From: Candidatus Paceibacterota bacterium
Lineage (GTDB): Bacteria > Actinomycetota > Actinomycetes > Nanopelagicales > Nanopelagicaceae
DNA: 64,000 bases
Assembly (NCBI GenBank): GCA_035530615.1
Contig: DATKUL010000001.1
Coordinates: 496,001-560,000 of the forward strand
Reading direction: 5' to 3'
The notes beneath the pieces were generated by a model. That model ran no database searches and had not been told where the DNA came from. It saw nothing but the letters and a program-made list of their open reading frames with translations. The translations under genes were made by a program, and so were the position numbers. Shown in pieces: positions 48,146-57,604 of this stretch; the stretch's first letter is position 1; each line of letters begins with the position of its first letter.

Positions 48146-50077
48146 TCAACTGGTGGATGGTGCGGTTAGAAGTTTGGAAATTTCATCCAATGTCTCAGGA
48201 TTGGCCAGTGAAGTGAGATTACGCACTGCCCGTCCGTGCGCTAAATCTGCAACTGCCACTTCTGCCAATTTGCCATTAAACGTCCGTGGTAAATCCGAGA
48301 CAAAGTAAATTTCACCTGGAACATGTCTTGGTGAACATGCACTCCTAATTTTGCGTTTTATTTGCGCTTTCAAATCTTCTCTATCGCTAATACCTCCAGA
48401 AAGTACTGCCAAGAGAACTATCCGTTCGTCACCATCCCATGGCTGAGTAAAAGCCAATGAGCTGGAAACTCTTTCGATTCCTTCAAGGGCACTATAAATT
48501 TCTCCAGTACCAATTCGCACTCCCGAAACATTGAGCGTGGCATCAGAGCGCCCATGAATGACGATGCCTCCTTGTGTGGTCCAGGAGGCTAAATCTCCGT
48601 GAACCCAGATTCCATCCCACGTATCAAAGTAAGTTGACTTGAATCTCTCGCCATTCTTATCCCCCCAAATCCCCAATGGAACAGAAGGAAACGGTCTTTT
48701 ACATACGAGTTCGCCTAAGACATCCGGTGGGCAACTTTCCCCGTTCTCGTCCCACACATCCACATCCATCCCCAGAATCGGACCCTGCATCTGCCCTGCG
48801 TACGCTGGTTTTAGGGGATCGGGTCCGACAAAACAGCCCACTAAATCCGTTCCGCCAGAGAAAGGGGATATATGGACTCGCGATCCCAATTGGGTGCTGA
48901 TCCACTGCGCGGTATCCGCAGAAAGGGGTGATCCAGTGACCATCAACGATCGAAGATGTGGGAACGGGCCAATATCGGCAGGCGAAAGATTGGATTCTTT
49001 TATGACATCAAGTAAACGTGCAGAAACACCTAAGTGAGTGATTCTCTGATTCTTTGCCAAGCGAAAGAGTTGAAGTGTATCGGGATAGCTGGGCGAGCCA
49101 TCAAATAGAACAAGCGTCGCACCCGATGCAAGAACCGATATTTCCCAGTTCCACATCATCCAGCCTGTAGTCGTATAGAAGGCGACCCGATCACCTTCTC
49201 GAATATCGCAGTGAAGACGTTGTTCGGCTAAATGTTTGAGAAGCACTCCGCCTGATCTATGTATCAAACCCTTGGGTGCACCCGTTGTCCCCGAGGTAAA
49301 AAGCACATAGGCCGGATGATCAAAAGATCGTCGCGTGTAGGTTAGAGGTTCGACTGAGTGGGGGATATCCGTCCAATGAATGGCCTCAACTTCGGCAACC
49401 TCGCCATTTCCATTCACCAGGATCAAAAGCTCCAGAGAGGGAATTGCAGATGCAACTGCAGAGATCAATTCGGTGCGGTCGAAGACTTTGCCCGCCCATA
49501 AATAGGAAGTTGTCGCTACGAGCACTTTAGGTTCGAGTTGAGAAAAACGAGAAAGTATTGCCGCATCACCGAATTCTGGCGATGCACTCGCGACAACCGC
49601 TCCCAATTCAAAACCAGCGATTGCAAAAGAGAGAACTTCAAAACCAATCGGCAAAATCGAAACTATTCGATCGCCTGGTTCGACTCCTTTTCCTTTGAGA
49701 AAAGTTACAAGATTGCCAACCATCTCCTTAAGTTGACCACCAGAGTATTCAATTCCTAAACATTCTAGGTCGTTCTCATCGACGGTCGACACCCCAACTG
49801 TTCTGACAAGTAAATTCTCCGCAAGATTGATCTGCGCGTCTGGAAAAAAACGAGAGTCAGGCAATGAAACGGTTGGCTGGCTTCGTGCACCCTTTTCACC
49901 CACCACCTCGCAGAAATCCCAAAGTGCAGACCAGAATTCGTCAGAGTGTCCCACTGACCATTTCTGTAAATCTGCACTTGTCGACCCACCGTGAAGGTGA
50001 TGAGTCGCTTTGATAAATTTCGAATAGGAAGTTGATTCGGGCTCTATAGGAGCCCAGATCTGAACCGCTTGCGTCAT
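48146..50077 (-). CDS. Acetoacetyl-CoA synthetase-like acyl-CoA ligase
   Basis: A 643-residue adenylate-forming ligase. N-terminal LQKWSVGHSDEFWSALWDFC and FFPDAQINLAENLL, the phosphate motif LFTSGTTGAPKGLIHRSGG, TTTGWMMWNWEISVLASGA and the C-terminal GKLAEVAVADLAHGR fit acetoacetyl-CoA synthetases closely. It activates acetoacetate or another short 3-oxo acid in the cytosol. It overlaps the hydroxybutyrate dehydrogenase-like gene by four bases. This pairing suggests ketone-body-type use, within what otherwise looks like a sugar operon. Confidence 0.88.
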   Translation of the reverse strand: MTQAVQIWAPIEPESTSYSKFIKATHHLHGGSTSADLQKWSVGHSDEFWSALWDFCEVVGEKGARSQPTVSLPDSRFFPDAQINLAENLLVRTVGVSTVDENDLECLGIEYSGGQLKEMVGNLVTFLKGKGVEPGDRIVSILPIGFEVLSFAIAGFELGAVVASASPEFGDAAILSRFSQLEPKVLVATTSYLWAGKVFDRTELISAVASAIPSLELLILVNGNGEVAEVEAIHWTDIPHSVEPLTYTRRSFDHPAYVLFTSGTTGAPKGLIHRSGGVLLKHLAEQRLHCDIREGDRVAFYTTTGWMMWNWEISVLASGATLVLFDGSPSYPDTLQLFRLAKNQRITHLGVSARLLDVIKESNLSPADIGPFPHLRSLMVTGSPLSADTAQWISTQLGSRVHISPFSGGTDLVGCFVGPDPLKPAYAGQMQGPILGMDVDVWDENGESCPPDVLGELVCKRPFPSVPLGIWGDKNGERFKSTYFDTWDGIWVHGDLASWTTQGGIVIHGRSDATLNVSGVRIGTGEIYSALEGIERVSSSLAFTQPWDGDERIVLLAVLSGGISDREDLKAQIKRKIRSACSPRHVPGEIYFVSDLPRTFNGKLAEVAVADLAHGRAVRNLTSLANPETLDEISKLLTAPSTS

Positions 50078-50847
50078 CTAGCGGTCCAACCATTATCAAT
50101 AGAAAACGAAGATCCGGTGATGGATCCGGAATGTGGACCACACAAATAGAGGGCCATAGCTGCAACTTCTTCGACTTCAACAAGTCGCTTTATCGCGACT
50201 GGCGCCAACATAATCTCATCAAGTACACGCTCTTCAGAAATGTTGTTCAGCGTAGCCTGACTGGCGATCTGTTTTTCCATCAAATTGGTTCGCACAAACG
50301 CCGGCGCAATAGTGTTTGCAGTAACTCCGTAGGAACCGGCTTCCAGACTCACTGCCTTATGAAGACCCTCAAGGCCATGCTTCACTGTCACGTAGACGGA
50401 TTTATATGGAGATGCGACGTGTCCATGAACACTCGAAATTCCAATGATCCGACCCCATTTGTTCTTATACATATAAGGGAGGGATTTCTTAATCAGATAA
50501 AGCGGCGTCCGTAACATCAAGGAAAACATGAAGTCGACCTTCTCCATGGGAAACTGCTCCAACGGGGATACATGTTGGATGCCTGCATTGTTGACCAAGA
50601 TATCTATCTCTAGATCATCAGGAAAGAATTTCTCCGGAGTAGTGAGGTCGGCGATGACAATTTCTGCACTGCACTCTTGGCGAAGTTCATGAAGTGCTGG
50701 CTCATCTCGATCTACCGCAATCACCCTGGCTCCATTAGCAGCCAGAGTGATTGCGCACGCTTTTCCGATCCCACTTGCCGCGCCCGTAACAAGGGCGGTC
50801 TTGCCAACCAGTGAGATTGACTCGGCATCATTCACAGTAGGAAACAT
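50074..50847 (-). CDS. SDR oxidoreductase, 3-hydroxybutyrate dehydrogenase-like
   Basis: A 257-residue short-chain dehydrogenase from ATG 50847. NAD-binding motif TGAASGIGKA, NNAGIQHVSPLEQFP, catalytic SSVHGH...YVTVKHG (serine, Tyr and Lys) and the PAFVRTNLMEKQI end, all close to bacterial BdhA. It begins four bases after the SMP-30 stop and is coupled to the acetoacetyl-CoA synthetase-like gene. The hydroxyacid substrate is inferred. An in-frame upstream extension is rejected because it overlaps the SMP-30 gene. Confidence 0.85.
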   Translation of the reverse strand: MFPTVNDAESISLVGKTALVTGAASGIGKACAITLAANGARVIAVDRDEPALHELRQECSAEIVIADLTTPEKFFPDDLEIDILVNNAGIQHVSPLEQFPMEKVDFMFSLMLRTPLYLIKKSLPYMYKNKWGRIIGISSVHGHVASPYKSVYVTVKHGLEGLHKAVSLEAGSYGVTANTIAPAFVRTNLMEKQIASQATLNNISEERVLDEIMLAPVAIKRLVEVEEVAAMALYLCGPHSGSITGSSFSIDNGWTAR

Positions 50848-50851
50848 ACAC

Positions 50852-51691
50852 TTATTGGCGACCACGTACCCCGAGGGAAATTGCCAGGACCTCTCCTGGA
50901 AGATTAACAAGTGCCTTACTCTCATCAACATCTGAGACCGCAATGAAGAGGGTTCTTAATTCGGTACCGCCGAACACGCAGTCAAAAACACCACGACCCC
51001 GTATTTCGATTGCTCGTTCTACCACACCACTGACTGGATCCACCAGCAAGACTGCTTCGCCATACGCAGAGGCAACCCAAATATTTCCTTCTTCATCAAC
51101 AGTGAGCCCATCAGGAGTCGAGTTCGCGGGCAACGTGATCCGCTTCGCAATTCTCACTTCACCAAGAGAGTCGGTTTCGATAATTGTCAATCGATCCGCG
51201 AAAGTCTCAGCGACTACAAGATGATTTGCATCTAATCGGGCCATCCCATTCGGAAAAACTAAGGAATCAATCGGGAAATCCAGTACGCCGCCTTTATACC
51301 GCGCTAGAAATGACTCCTTTGGGCTCTCCGTTTCGGGATTGAACCCATAACCTCCAATCCACGCCGTTCCGTCTTCATCCACCAACATGTCATTGGCGGG
51401 ATATTGCCACGTCTCACTCAAATCCACATAAACCTTCTTTGCGCCTGCAGAATCAATTGAAATAACCTGGCGAGCTTCGCAGTCAACTGCAAGGAGATCC
51501 CCATTGGATAGCCAACCTAATCCGCTCACTACAGGAGGAATGGAAACAACCTCAAAATATCTGCCCGTATCAATATCTGCTCGAAATACCTTGCCCGCCA
51601 GGACATCTGAAAACCACAACTCGCCGTTATGCCAGCGCATCGCCTCAGGGAAAGCTAGCCCTGTCAAAACTGTTCTGAGATCCTTCAACAT
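50852..51691 (-). CDS. SMP-30/gluconolactonase-family protein
   Basis: A 279-residue six-bladed beta-propeller hydrolase. Metal-site segments are FPEAMRWHNGELWFSDV (Glu), WQYPANDMLVDEDGTAWIGGYG (Asn) and STPDGLTVDEEGNIWVASAYG (Asp). It would open an aldonolactone made by the preceding sugar dehydrogenase. Its ATG directly follows the stop of the SDR gene, one of nine tightly packed operon genes. Confidence 0.9.
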   Translation of the reverse strand: MLKDLRTVLTGLAFPEAMRWHNGELWFSDVLAGKVFRADIDTGRYFEVVSIPPVVSGLGWLSNGDLLAVDCEARQVISIDSAGAKKVYVDLSETWQYPANDMLVDEDGTAWIGGYGFNPETESPKESFLARYKGGVLDFPIDSLVFPNGMARLDANHLVVAETFADRLTIIETDSLGEVRIAKRITLPANSTPDGLTVDEEGNIWVASAYGEAVLLVDPVSGVVERAIEIRGRGVFDCVFGGTELRTLFIAVSDVDESKALVNLPGEVLAISLGVRGRQ

Positions 51692-52435
51692 TTAGAACCT
51701 CGAAGACAATCCACCGTCGACAACAAGAGTTTGACCAGTGACGTACGTATTTGTCTCACTCGCCAACCAAGCAATTGTTCTGGCGATCTCAATTGGCATG
51801 GCAGCTCTCTGCAATGGAAGACGCTTATTCGCTAGATAAATATTCTTAAACCATTCCGATTCGATCTCGTCCACTCCGTCGACGACAGACATTCGCGTCA
51901 TGACAAAACCTGGCGCGATGGCGTTCACAAGAACGCCTGACTCGGCCAATTCAAGCGCTGCAGTGCGCGTGGCTGCCTCCAATCCAGCTTTTGTTATGTC
52001 GTAAGCGATAGAAGCAGGCTCGCTCTGTTTCGAGTGAACACTCGTAACGCTAACGATTCGACCGTACCCTTTTTCAGCCATGACATTTCCGACAAATTTC
52101 ATAAGATAAACGGGGGCGTTGAGATTCACCGCAAGGGTTTTCTGATAAGAACTTGCATCTAACTCGGAGAGAAAATTAGGGATCGAGACCCCCGCGACAT
52201 TGACTAGCACTTCTATCGAACCAAACATCTTCTTCACCATCGACACGGCTTCTTCGCAAGCCTTTAGGTCAGAAAGATCGAGAATATGGCTTGTAATGTT
52301 CTCCGAAGTCTGCGCGGGCTCGCGGTCAAAGATTGCAACTTTAGCTCCAAGATCAGCCAATAACTGTGCCGTCGCACCGCCAATACCGTTTGCTCCACCC
52401 GTAACGATTGCGTGTTGTCCCTTAAACGAAATCAT
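51692..52435 (-). CDS. SDR family oxidoreductase, probable sugar dehydrogenase
   Basis: A 247-residue dehydrogenase from ATG 52435, which follows a GGGAGAG site. NAD-binding TGGANGIGGATAQLL, NVAGVSIPNF, catalytic SVTSVHS...YDITKAG and NAIAPGFVMTRM are canonical. Its position before a lactonase and after an aldose epimerase fits oxidation of a sugar at C1; alternatives such as a keto-acid step cannot be excluded. It overlaps the epimerase gene by 14 bases. Confidence 0.88.
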   Translation of the reverse strand: MISFKGQHAIVTGGANGIGGATAQLLADLGAKVAIFDREPAQTSENITSHILDLSDLKACEEAVSMVKKMFGSIEVLVNVAGVSIPNFLSELDASSYQKTLAVNLNAPVYLMKFVGNVMAEKGYGRIVSVTSVHSKQSEPASIAYDITKAGLEAATRTAALELAESGVLVNAIAPGFVMTRMSVVDGVDEIESEWFKNIYLANKRLPLQRAAMPIEIARTIAWLASETNTYVTGQTLVVDGGLSSRF

Positions 52436-53342
52436 TTCGCTCTCCCATGCTCGTTGATGCAAGTTTCAATGCTACCCACCAATGAAAAGTTGTATGTGGC
52501 TCAAGAGTGGTGGCTGTTCCTGTCCTGATTGATTCCCCTAAACCTGCTCCATGAGGAGCTGTTGAAGGCTCGATGCCCAGACAGAAGTACTGGCCGTTCC
52601 AAGGGTCTGCCTGCGTAGCACCCATTTCTTCCCAGATCCACGCGTAAGGAAGGGTCTCCGTGTCCCAAAGAAGTGTGGCAGTGAGATTTTCCCCAACGAT
52701 ACTGACACCTGATGAGTCCACATTGGCTAGGAGGCCAAGACGGGCAGGCGTATCTTTTGTGACGGTGGACCAATCGCTCCGCGCCATTTCACGCCACGGT
52801 CTAAAAAGTGCGCCGTTTATGGAACCGTCGTAGTCTAATTCCATAAATTTCGCCTCTTCATTCAAAGCAAGTGTCACGCTCTCCGACAGAAGTAAGTCCC
52901 CGAAAATCACATGTTCAGTGAGAATGAACTCCCTGGGAAGATCACTTAGATTCTCCAATAATCCGGAGAGTGTTATCTGATCGCTCATTATTTTTACTTT
53001 GCGCGTACTTTTCAGCTCTTCGCCTTGCCAAGAAAGAATTACTTCATCTGGCGATACTTGCTCAACCGTCCAAGGAGACTGTGAAGCATTCCCATGAAAT
53101 CCTTGCGGGTACTTTCCTTCTCTGTGTTCTCCTCCTGCATTCGGTAGAAGTGGTTGCCATCCACCATTCCATGCGCGAACCCAATCCTCTTCATTACCAA
53201 GCTCGACTGGACCAACCGCAGGCCTTGGCGGACGCGCCATAAATTGAATTCCTTTATACGAGGCCTCACTAATTGCTCCCCCACATTCGGGCAATACAAC
53301 AATTTCAAGATCGCCATTCGCAAGAGTGAGGCTAGTCGGCAT
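52422..53342 (-). CDS. Aldose 1-epimerase-like protein
   Basis: A 306-residue galactose-mutarotase-fold protein. It opens with LTLANGDLEIVVLPECGGAI, then NGGWQPLLPNAGGEH (substrate-binding loop), FHGNASQSPW (with catalytic-type His), and later FCLGIEPSTAP, with Glu near the end. It would interconvert sugar anomers for the following dehydrogenase. The ATG at 53342 overlaps the permease stop by one base and has AAAGGAGAG before it; a GTG one codon earlier is less likely. Confidence 0.82.
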   Translation of the reverse strand: MPTSLTLANGDLEIVVLPECGGAISEASYKGIQFMARPPRPAVGPVELGNEEDWVRAWNGGWQPLLPNAGGEHREGKYPQGFHGNASQSPWTVEQVSPDEVILSWQGEELKSTRKVKIMSDQITLSGLLENLSDLPREFILTEHVIFGDLLLSESVTLALNEEAKFMELDYDGSINGALFRPWREMARSDWSTVTKDTPARLGLLANVDSSGVSIVGENLTATLLWDTETLPYAWIWEEMGATQADPWNGQYFCLGIEPSTAPHGAGLGESIRTGTATTLEPHTTFHWWVALKLASTSMGERNDFV

Positions 53343-54193
53343 CACTCTCCTTTGACAGAACCAGAGGTAAGCCCGGCAACAAAATAACGTTGACCAAATA
53401 GGTAGGCAATAAGTGGGGGTACCGTGGCAATCGTCATTCCCGCCATGATTGTAGGAATCGAGAGAGAGTAGCGATTTTGAAACCCCGTGATCCCAACCAT
53501 CAATGTCTTCTTCTCGTCGCTCTGCAAGAATACAAGGGCAAGTAGCAACTCATTCCAAGCCCACAGTAGATTCACAACCGTCAAGGTGATTAATGGTGGA
53601 CCCGAAAGTGGCAGGACTATTGAGCGAAAGGTGCGTAAATCCGACGCCCCATCAATCTCTGCCGCTTCGATAATGCTGGCCGGAATTGCCCTGAAGAAAT
53701 TAGTCAAAAGATAGACGGAGAATGGCAGCATGAGACCGACATAGATCATGATCAAAATCCGAAAGGTCGAGATCCATCCGAGTGTCGCCCCGAAGCGGAA
53801 AAGCGGAATGAGCAGCACAACTGGAGGAACCACCATCAACGAAACCAGAATTCCCAAGACTGTCTCGCGACCACGCCAGACCCAGTGAGCAAAGCCCCAG
53901 GCTGCCATCGCTGCTATCGCAACGGTTAGGACGACGGAAGAAGTCGTGACAATCAAACTATTTGTAAACCAACGAGGAAATTGATCATTCCAAGCAGCCT
54001 TGTAACCAGCAAAACTCGGATGCAGCGGAAGTGACCAAGGGTGTGAGAGGAATTCTTCCTGGGTCTTCAGAGAAGCGGTAATCATAAGATATCCGGGCAC
54101 GATTGCGGTGGCCGTGAAGAGAATTTGAATTAATTGGCGTGCAGTGATTCCAACCACCACAACTGGACTCTTACGATTGTTCTTACTCATCAA
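53342..54193 (-). CDS. Sugar ABC transporter permease, MalG type
   Basis: A 283-residue membrane subunit with about six helices. The EAA-loop EAAEIDGASDLRTFRSIVLP is conserved, as are SLKTQEEFLSHPWSLP and the C-terminal GQRYFVAGLTSGSVKG. It overlaps the MalF-type gene by about 11 bases. The operon contains no ATPase, so a shared MsiK-type ATPase encoded elsewhere is presumably used. Confidence 0.94.
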   Translation of the reverse strand: MMSKNNRKSPVVVVGITARQLIQILFTATAIVPGYLMITASLKTQEEFLSHPWSLPLHPSFAGYKAAWNDQFPRWFTNSLIVTTSSVVLTVAIAAMAAWGFAHWVWRGRETVLGILVSLMVVPPVVLLIPLFRFGATLGWISTFRILIMIYVGLMLPFSVYLLTNFFRAIPASIIEAAEIDGASDLRTFRSIVLPLSGPPLITLTVVNLLWAWNELLLALVFLQSDEKKTLMVGITGFQNRYSLSIPTIMAGMTIATVPPLIAYLFGQRYFVAGLTSGSVKGE

Positions 54194-55115
54194 AAATCCC
54201 CGATTGTGCCCTGCTCTGGAGTTTGAAGAAGCCTACGATGAAGAAAAGCGTTGAGATCAGAAGAAGGACAGCCGCAGCGGCGGCCAACTCAGGGGCTCGG
54301 TTTTGGAAGGCACTTCTATAGATGTAGAGTTCGGAGACCATGGTCGCGTTGCCAGGACCACCCTGCCCATTGGTCATGACATAAACATAATTGAATACCC
54401 ATGAGACCATAACAATGGCCTCATTGATTGCGTAAAAAAGAATCACGGATCGAAGTTGAGGGATAGTGATTTTCAGATGTCTCTTAAAGAATCCAGCGCC
54501 ATCGATCTGAGCCGCCTCGAGAAGTTCTGTCGGCAACGAAATAAGTCTTGCCAGAATCAGAATCGTGCCAAAGCCCACTTCTTTCCAAATAATAATTGCA
54601 CTCATGGTCACTAATGCTTGATTCGGATCGCCTAACCAATCAAGAGCAAAACTTTGAAGTCCCAACGACTTAAGGCCCGCATTAAGCGCTCCATTGAGTT
54701 GTAGAAGTTGTCCGAATACAACCCCAACAACTGGGATCGGAAGCAGGTAGGGCAGAAAGACAGCACTGCGATAAAAGCGCATTCCGCGTCTAGTTTCAAA
54801 GAGCAGGATTGCAAATAGCAATGCCAGTGCAACCAGAATCGGTACCGTGAAAAGTAAGAGGGTGTTATGAAATATTGCAGTTTGAAAGAGTGGGTCAGTG
54901 ACAACTAATTGAAAATTATCGAAACCCACCCAGTCACCACGATATTTGAAAGACTGTTGAAGAAGATCTACAACTGAATATCCAAAAATAAAGAGAATCC
55001 CGATGCCAGCCGGAAGGATCCATGGCCACGGGCCAAAATCTCTACGCCTACCGCGCGCCGCCCCTGATGAATCAGGGGCGGACGCGAGATATGCCGTTGT
55101 TGCGGCTGAGGTCAT
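54183..55115 (-). CDS. Sugar ABC transporter permease, MalF type
   Basis: A 310-residue permease with about six helices. An N-terminal PWILPAGIGILFIFGYSVVDLL helix, ELLEAAQIDGAGFFKRHLKITIPQL as the EAA loop, and TNGQGGPGNATMVSELYIYR toward the end are characteristic of the MalF-like class. It overlaps the binding protein gene by four bases. Partner of the MalG-type gene. Confidence 0.94.
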   Translation of the reverse strand: MTSAATTAYLASAPDSSGAARGRRRDFGPWPWILPAGIGILFIFGYSVVDLLQQSFKYRGDWVGFDNFQLVVTDPLFQTAIFHNTLLLFTVPILVALALLFAILLFETRRGMRFYRSAVFLPYLLPIPVVGVVFGQLLQLNGALNAGLKSLGLQSFALDWLGDPNQALVTMSAIIIWKEVGFGTILILARLISLPTELLEAAQIDGAGFFKRHLKITIPQLRSVILFYAINEAIVMVSWVFNYVYVMTNGQGGPGNATMVSELYIYRSAFQNRAPELAAAAAVLLLISTLFFIVGFFKLQSRAQSGIFDE

Positions 55116-56464
55116 TTAGCCCAGGCGGTGAAGTTCTTCAGTAAGTTGCGATCCGTCTTGCGCAATCGCTCCATGACTGACTGCATATTTGCAGCCGCTT
55201 GAGCTCCCGTCCGAGTTCCCTTCAATACGAGTTGGGCATTTGCAAATACCGCATCCGTATCTAGTTGAGCGGGAATGAAGTTCTCCAAATATGGCCCACC
55301 CGAAAGAACTTTGGTGAAGAGCGCCTTCTTCACAGGATCTGCAACGCCAGCGACATTGAATCGATCATCGGCTGGCATTGAACCTGTCTTTGCAAACCAG
55401 TTATCCAATTGAGCGCTCTCATGCGAGAACATGAGGAAATCAGCTGCAACTTGTGGGTACTTCGACCACTTGGTTATACCGATCGTCTGGGAGGTCGTAC
55501 CGAGTTTACCTGCGAAGGGACCAGTTCCCCATTTTGGCATTGGCATGACAACCACCTTTGACGCTCCAACTTTTGCAACAAAGTTAGGAGTGTCTGGGCC
55601 GGCAACGACGGTCATAGCCGCTTTGCCACTTACCCAGAGCTGTTGCGCTTGATACAACTCTAAGGAGTTGATATCTGCATTCCAGCAGTGGTGCTTCTGA
55701 GTCTCTTCCAAGCGTGTCCACCAAGCAGCGTGAATTGGATCCGTAAATTTCTGTGTACCGAGTACAGCAGCAATTACATCTTTGCTCGATGTAACCGACT
55801 GCGATCCAAGCATCGAGTAGAGCCAACCTCCGAACCATCCATCTTTGATGCCTCCAGCAAAGGTTGTTACGCCCTTAGCGCTGAGCACATCGCATGACTT
55901 AAGAAGAGCACTCCACGTTGTTGGAACAGTAAGCCCGTATTTTCTAAATACATCTTTGCGTGCAACAACGGGGAATGATGGATTCACATACCAGGGAGCA
56001 GTCCAAATCTTTCCTTGAAATGCCTCTTCAGTATTTGCGTTTATATAGTGAGCCAATTCCTTGGCGGGAATGTAATCTGAAACCGCCGCAATCTGTCCGT
56101 CCCATCCTGGCTGTTGCGCATAAATTCCGCCCCAGAAATACTGAAGGTCTGGGCCTTTCTTAGCAGCAGCAGCTGCCGCGAAGGCGGGGATCAATCCATC
56201 AGTTGTCTGCAGAACAGTCTGAATCGTGACATTTGGGTGTTTCACTTTATAAGCCTTAATCGTCTCCGCAAGCCAAACCTTGGCACCTGGCGCTTCTTGT
56301 TCACCCCACCACCACATGACCAGTTTTACCGGGCCAGTCGGGAATGCGGCTTTTGACGCTGCTATTGCTCCGGTTGATGTCAGTGAAGAGATCAAAATCG
56401 CGCTAGCGCAAATGATCGCGCCTGCAATTCCACGACGCTTCATAAAAGCTCCAATTCTTTTCAT
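55112..56464 (-). CDS. Extracellular solute-binding protein, family 1
   Basis: A 450-residue exported sugar-binding protein. From ATG 56464 it has a signal peptide (KRRGIAGAIICASAILISSL, likely cleavage near AIA). PVKLVMWWWGEQEAPGAKVW marks the start of the mature protein, and FPVVARKDVFRKYGLTVPTTW and FAGKLGTTSQTIGI are family-1 blocks. No lipobox is present at the expected place. The start is chosen from the GGAA six bases upstream; TTG 56476 and ATG 56470 are alternatives. It is the first gene of the nine-gene operon. Confidence 0.9.
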   Translation of the reverse strand: MKRIGAFMKRRGIAGAIICASAILISSLTSTGAIAASKAAFPTGPVKLVMWWWGEQEAPGAKVWLAETIKAYKVKHPNVTIQTVLQTTDGLIPAFAAAAAAKKGPDLQYFWGGIYAQQPGWDGQIAAVSDYIPAKELAHYINANTEEAFQGKIWTAPWYVNPSFPVVARKDVFRKYGLTVPTTWSALLKSCDVLSAKGVTTFAGGIKDGWFGGWLYSMLGSQSVTSSKDVIAAVLGTQKFTDPIHAAWWTRLEETQKHHCWNADINSLELYQAQQLWVSGKAAMTVVAGPDTPNFVAKVGASKVVVMPMPKWGTGPFAGKLGTTSQTIGITKWSKYPQVAADFLMFSHESAQLDNWFAKTGSMPADDRFNVAGVADPVKKALFTKVLSGGPYLENFIPAQLDTDAVFANAQLVLKGTRTGAQAAANMQSVMERLRKTDRNLLKNFTAWAK

Positions 56465-56578
56465 GGGCATTTCCAAAAGACGCCCTCACGTGGATAGGTT
56501 TCCAGTGGTCAAGATTCCTCTGTCTCGCGCTCACTTGTCAAGGATTTTCATGTACCGCTTAGGCGCCACTAAATATGT

Positions 56579-56599
56579 CCATCTCACTCTGAGAGATGG
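56579..56599 (-). terminator. Possible galU terminator hairpin
   Basis: CCATCTC-TCAGAGT-GAGATGG on the minus strand, 18 bp after the galU stop, followed by ATATTT. A seven-base stem with a weak T-run. It separates galU from the sugar operon downstream. Confidence 0.5.
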
Positions 56600-56616
56600 C
56601 ACACGATCAGCGTGAG

Positions 56617-57531
56617 TTAGAGACCTTTTACGAAATCCTTCAACCAGGCACTGAACTTAGGGCCAAGATCTGCACGCTCTGCAGCCAACCGAACTGTCGC
56701 CTGCAGATATCCCAATTTATCTCCAGTGTCATAGCGACGACCTTTGAAAATAACTCCATGAACGGGTCCGCCATTATCGCCTCGTTGCGTGAGCACTTGT
56801 ATAGCGTCAGTCAACTGCACCTCATTGCCGCGACCAGGTTTTGTTACGCGCAGAATTGGAAATATTTCGGGAGTCAGCAAATAACGACCGAGGACTGCAT
56901 AATTACTCGGGGCATCTTCGAGCGTTGGTTTCTCCACCAATCCCGTTATCCGAACGACACCGTCGAATCCAAATGATGGATCTATAGGTACGACAGCCGC
57001 GACTCCATATTGGGAAATCTCCTCAGGCGAAACTTCCATCAAGGCTAGAACGCAGCCGCCAAATTCCTCATAAACTTTGATCATCGTAGGCAAAATCGGA
57101 TCGCGCTCGTCTATTAAGTCATCGCCCAGTAGAACAACAAATGGTTCGTCGCCCACAAAAATCTCAGCGGTCAGTACCGCATCACCGAGACCTCGGGGTT
57201 GTGCTTGGCGCACATAATGCATATGAGCCAATTCAGTAGATTCTCGTACCGAATCCAATAGTGCAAAGTTTCCTTTTTCTTCAAGGAGAGTCTCTAATTC
57301 AGTGGCGCGATCAAAATGATCTTCAAGTGCTCGCTTATTTCGCCCCGTGATCATAATGATTTCATGCAGCCCAGCGGCCGTCGCTTCCTCCACAACATAT
57401 TGGATCGCAGGCTTGTCAACAACAGGAAGCATCTCTTTGGGCATCGCCTTCGTCGCAGGTAGAAATCGAGTTCCCATTCCTGCTGCTGGGATTACGACTT
57501 TGCGGAGTGACAACTTCTCGACTTTGGACAT
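56617..57531 (-). CDS. galU: UTP-glucose-1-phosphate uridylyltransferase
   Basis: Makes UDP-glucose for glycan synthesis. The 304-residue protein has the nucleotide-binding motif AAGMGTRFLPATKAMPKEML, with KPAIQYVVEEATAAG, and GDDLIDER and GLVEKPTLEDAPSNYAVLGR. It is divergent from a small exported protein. Assignment is firm; no other UDP-sugar genes are nearby. Confidence 0.96.
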   Translation of the reverse strand: MSKVEKLSLRKVVIPAAGMGTRFLPATKAMPKEMLPVVDKPAIQYVVEEATAAGLHEIIMITGRNKRALEDHFDRATELETLLEEKGNFALLDSVRESTELAHMHYVRQAQPRGLGDAVLTAEIFVGDEPFVVLLGDDLIDERDPILPTMIKVYEEFGGCVLALMEVSPEEISQYGVAAVVPIDPSFGFDGVVRITGLVEKPTLEDAPSNYAVLGRYLLTPEIFPILRVTKPGRGNEVQLTDAIQVLTQRGDNGGPVHGVIFKGRRYDTGDKLGYLQATVRLAAERADLGPKFSAWLKDFVKGL

Positions 57532-57604
57532 ATTGGAATATTAGTCCAGAGTGGGTGGAAGTCCATTAAACTCCAGGTTCTAAGAGTGGCTCGGGGGTAG
57601 CAGA

